From an uncultured Hyphomicrobiales bacterium (lineage in GTDB: Bacteria > Pseudomonadota > Alphaproteobacteria > Rhizobiales > Beijerinckiaceae), in NCBI GenBank assembly GCA_903931945.1, contig CAIZEI010000191.1:1-34253 (forward strand): a stretch of DNA of 34,253 nucleotides, given 5' to 3'. The notes below the pieces were generated by a model. That model made no database searches and had not been told where the DNA came from. It worked only from the letters and a program-made list of their open reading frames with translations. Both the position numbers and the translations under genes were made by a program. Below are positions 32,933-34,253 of this stretch, piece after piece. Within the stretch, counting starts at the first letter, position 1. Each line of letters opens with the position of its first letter.

Positions 32933-34253
32933 TTAATTCGCGAAGGCCTCATCGAGGAACGCCTTCAGCTGCGCAAGATGCTTGGACATCAAGCCTGTTG
33001 CTGTCGCGGCCGAGGCCGGGCGCCCCACGTAACGGGGGCGTTTAACTTTGCCGCCAGCCTGACCGAGCACCCATTCCAGATAGGGTTCGACAAAGGCCCA
33101 TGCGCCCATGTTCTTGGGCTCTTCCTGACACCATAGAACGTCGGCTTTCTTGAAGCGGCTGAGTTCGCCCACCAGCGCCTTGAGCGGGAATGGATAGAGC
33201 TGCTCGACGCGCAGCAGATAGACATCGTCGATCCCGCGCTTTTCGCGTTCTTCGTAAAGGTCGTAATAGACCTTGCCCGAGCTGATCACGACACGGCGAA
33301 TCTTGTCGTCCTTGACGAGTTTGATCTTCTCGTTCTTCAGCGCTTCTGCGTCGTCCCAAAGCAGGCGATGGAAGGTCGAACCGGACTGCATTTCATCCAG
33401 CCGCGAAACCGCACGCTTGTGGCGCAGCAGGGATTTGGGCGTCATCAGGATCAGCGGCTTTCGAATGTCACGCTTCAACTGACGGCGCAGAATGTGGAAG
33501 TAATTGGCTGGCGTCGTGCAATTGGCGACCTGCATATTGTCTTCTGCGCACATTTGCAGAAAGCGTTCCAGACGCGCCGAGGAATGTTCCGGGCCTTGCC
33601 CTTCATAGCCATGCGGCAACAGACAAACGAGGCCGGACATACGCAACCACTTGCGTTCGCCCGATGAGATGAACTGATCGAACAGCACCTGCGCGCCATT
33701 GGCGAAATCGCCAAACTGCGCTTCCCACAGCACCAGGGCATCGGGTTCGGCAAGGCTATAGCCATATTCGAAGCCGAGCACGGCCTCTTCAGAGAGCATC
33801 GAATTGATGACTTCGTATCGCGCCTGACCGTCGCGAATTGTATCGAGCGGCACGTAACGCGCTTCTGTCTCCTGATCGATCAGCACGGAATGACGCTGCG
33901 AGAACGTGCCGCGTTCGCTGTCCTGCCCGGACAGACGAACCGGATGGCCTTCATCCAGCAAGGTGGCGAACGCCAGTGCTTCGGCCATCGCCCAGTCGAT
34001 CTCGGCGCCAGTTTCGATCATCTTGCGACGACCCTCAACGAAGCGCTGGATGGTCTTGTGCACGCTGAAATCGTCGGGAATCGTGGTGAGACGCGTTCCC
34101 AGCGCCTTCAGTTTCTCCAGATCGATGCCGGTCTGTCCGCGACGCGCATCATCGATCGTGTCGCCGGCGGGGCGAAGTCCGGCCCAGCGACCGTCGAGCC
34201 AGTCCGCCTTGTTGGGCTTGTAGCTCTGGGCAGCCTCGAATTCAGCGTCGAGA
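32933..34253 (-). CDS. odhA: 2-oxoglutarate dehydrogenase E1, C-terminal part (runs off the window)
   Basis: The last ~439 codons of the thiamine-diphosphate-dependent E1 component, which decarboxylates 2-oxoglutarate. The frame is open to the right edge, starting within [17 protein letters not shown]. Recognisable are [54 protein letters not shown]...[51 protein letters not shown] and [12 protein letters not shown], all from the pyrimidine-binding and C-terminal domains. No frame breaks. First gene of the odh operon; the promoter is outside the window. Confidence 0.96.
   Translation of the reverse strand, partial: LDAEFEAAQSYKPNKADWLDGRWAGLRPAGDTIDDARRGQTGIDLEKLKALGTRLTTIPDDFSVHKTIQRFVEGRRKMIETGAEIDWAMAEALAFATLLDEGHPVRLSGQDSERGTFSQRHSVLIDQETEARYVPLDTIRDGQARYEVINSMLSEEAVLGFEYGYSLAEPDALVLWEAQFGDFANGAQVLFDQFISSGERKWLRMSGLVCLLPHGYEGQGPEHSSARLERFLQMCAEDNMQVANCTTPANYFHILRRQLKRDIRKPLILMTPKSLLRHKRAVSRLDEMQSGSTFHRLLWDDAEALKNEKIKLVKDDKIRRVVISSGKVYYDLYEEREKRGIDDVYLLRVEQLYPFPLKALVGELSRFKKADVLWCQEEPKNMGAWAFVEPYLEWVLGQAGGKVKRPRYVGRPASAATATGLMSKHLAQLKAFLDEAFAN

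Overview
The window looks like chromosome of a GC-rich alphaproteobacterium, most likely a methylotrophic or methanotrophic Hyphomicrobiales (Methylocystaceae/Beijerinckiaceae type). The pointers are a phosphoenolpyruvate carboxylase next to a PfkB kinase (serine-cycle setting), remnants of a PHA-accumulation regulator, the odhA-odhB-MAPEG-lpd operon, a singlet-oxygen type photolyase/Cfa/DUF3833 regulon and a Tat-exported HiPIP. The taxonomic call is inference from gene content only. No rRNA, tRNA or CRISPR array was seen.

Layout. 1-3436 is mobile-element debris: a frameshifted C-terminal piece of a RecD-like helicase, a DUF927 protein with a degenerate ATPase site, and a replication-initiator-like protein with HUH and YxxK motifs. 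At a perfect 28-bp palindrome (3407-3434) this debris meets a phosphoenolpyruvate carboxylase that has lost about 200 N-terminal residues, including the region of the catalytic histidine. A PfkB kinase, a decayed PhaR-like regulator and an orphan PII gene (glnK) with a sigma-54 promoter candidate follow. Two direct copies of a 38-bp site built on TCAGTG-N16-CACTGA (616-653 and 8027-8064) bracket this whole stretch.

8692-9615 encodes a membrane-anchored phage-type lysozyme. 9791-15708 is a photo-oxidative stress cluster: photolyase-DUF2177-DUF2878 on the minus strand; a 170-aa unknown plus an SDR on the plus strand; and a DUF1365-like fragment, cfa and DUF3833 on the minus strand. Three TGATCC-N18-TA elements sit where ECF (ChrR-SigmaE-like) promoters would be needed. 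16186-16410 is a block of nested hairpins.

16489-20719 is the least familiar locus: an acyl carrier protein, a stand-alone type VI secretion FHA C-terminal domain, a cyclic-nucleotide-binding protein without a DNA-binding domain, and an 883-aa protein fusing a NapH-like polyferredoxin membrane domain, a 2Fe-2S domain and an FAD/NAD(P)H reductase. Together they suggest a ligand-controlled membrane electron-transfer system coupled to an acyl carrier.

21036-29121 is a phosphate-scavenging unit: TonB-dependent receptor, ExbB, ExbD, TonB and a Tat-exported calcineurin-like phosphoesterase, divergent from a secreted NPP/alkaline-phosphatase-family enzyme. The shared 199-bp intergenic region holds Pho boxes facing both ways. 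29305-34253 carries a HiPIP and the 2-oxoglutarate dehydrogenase operon (odhA partial, odhB, MAPEG, lpdA).
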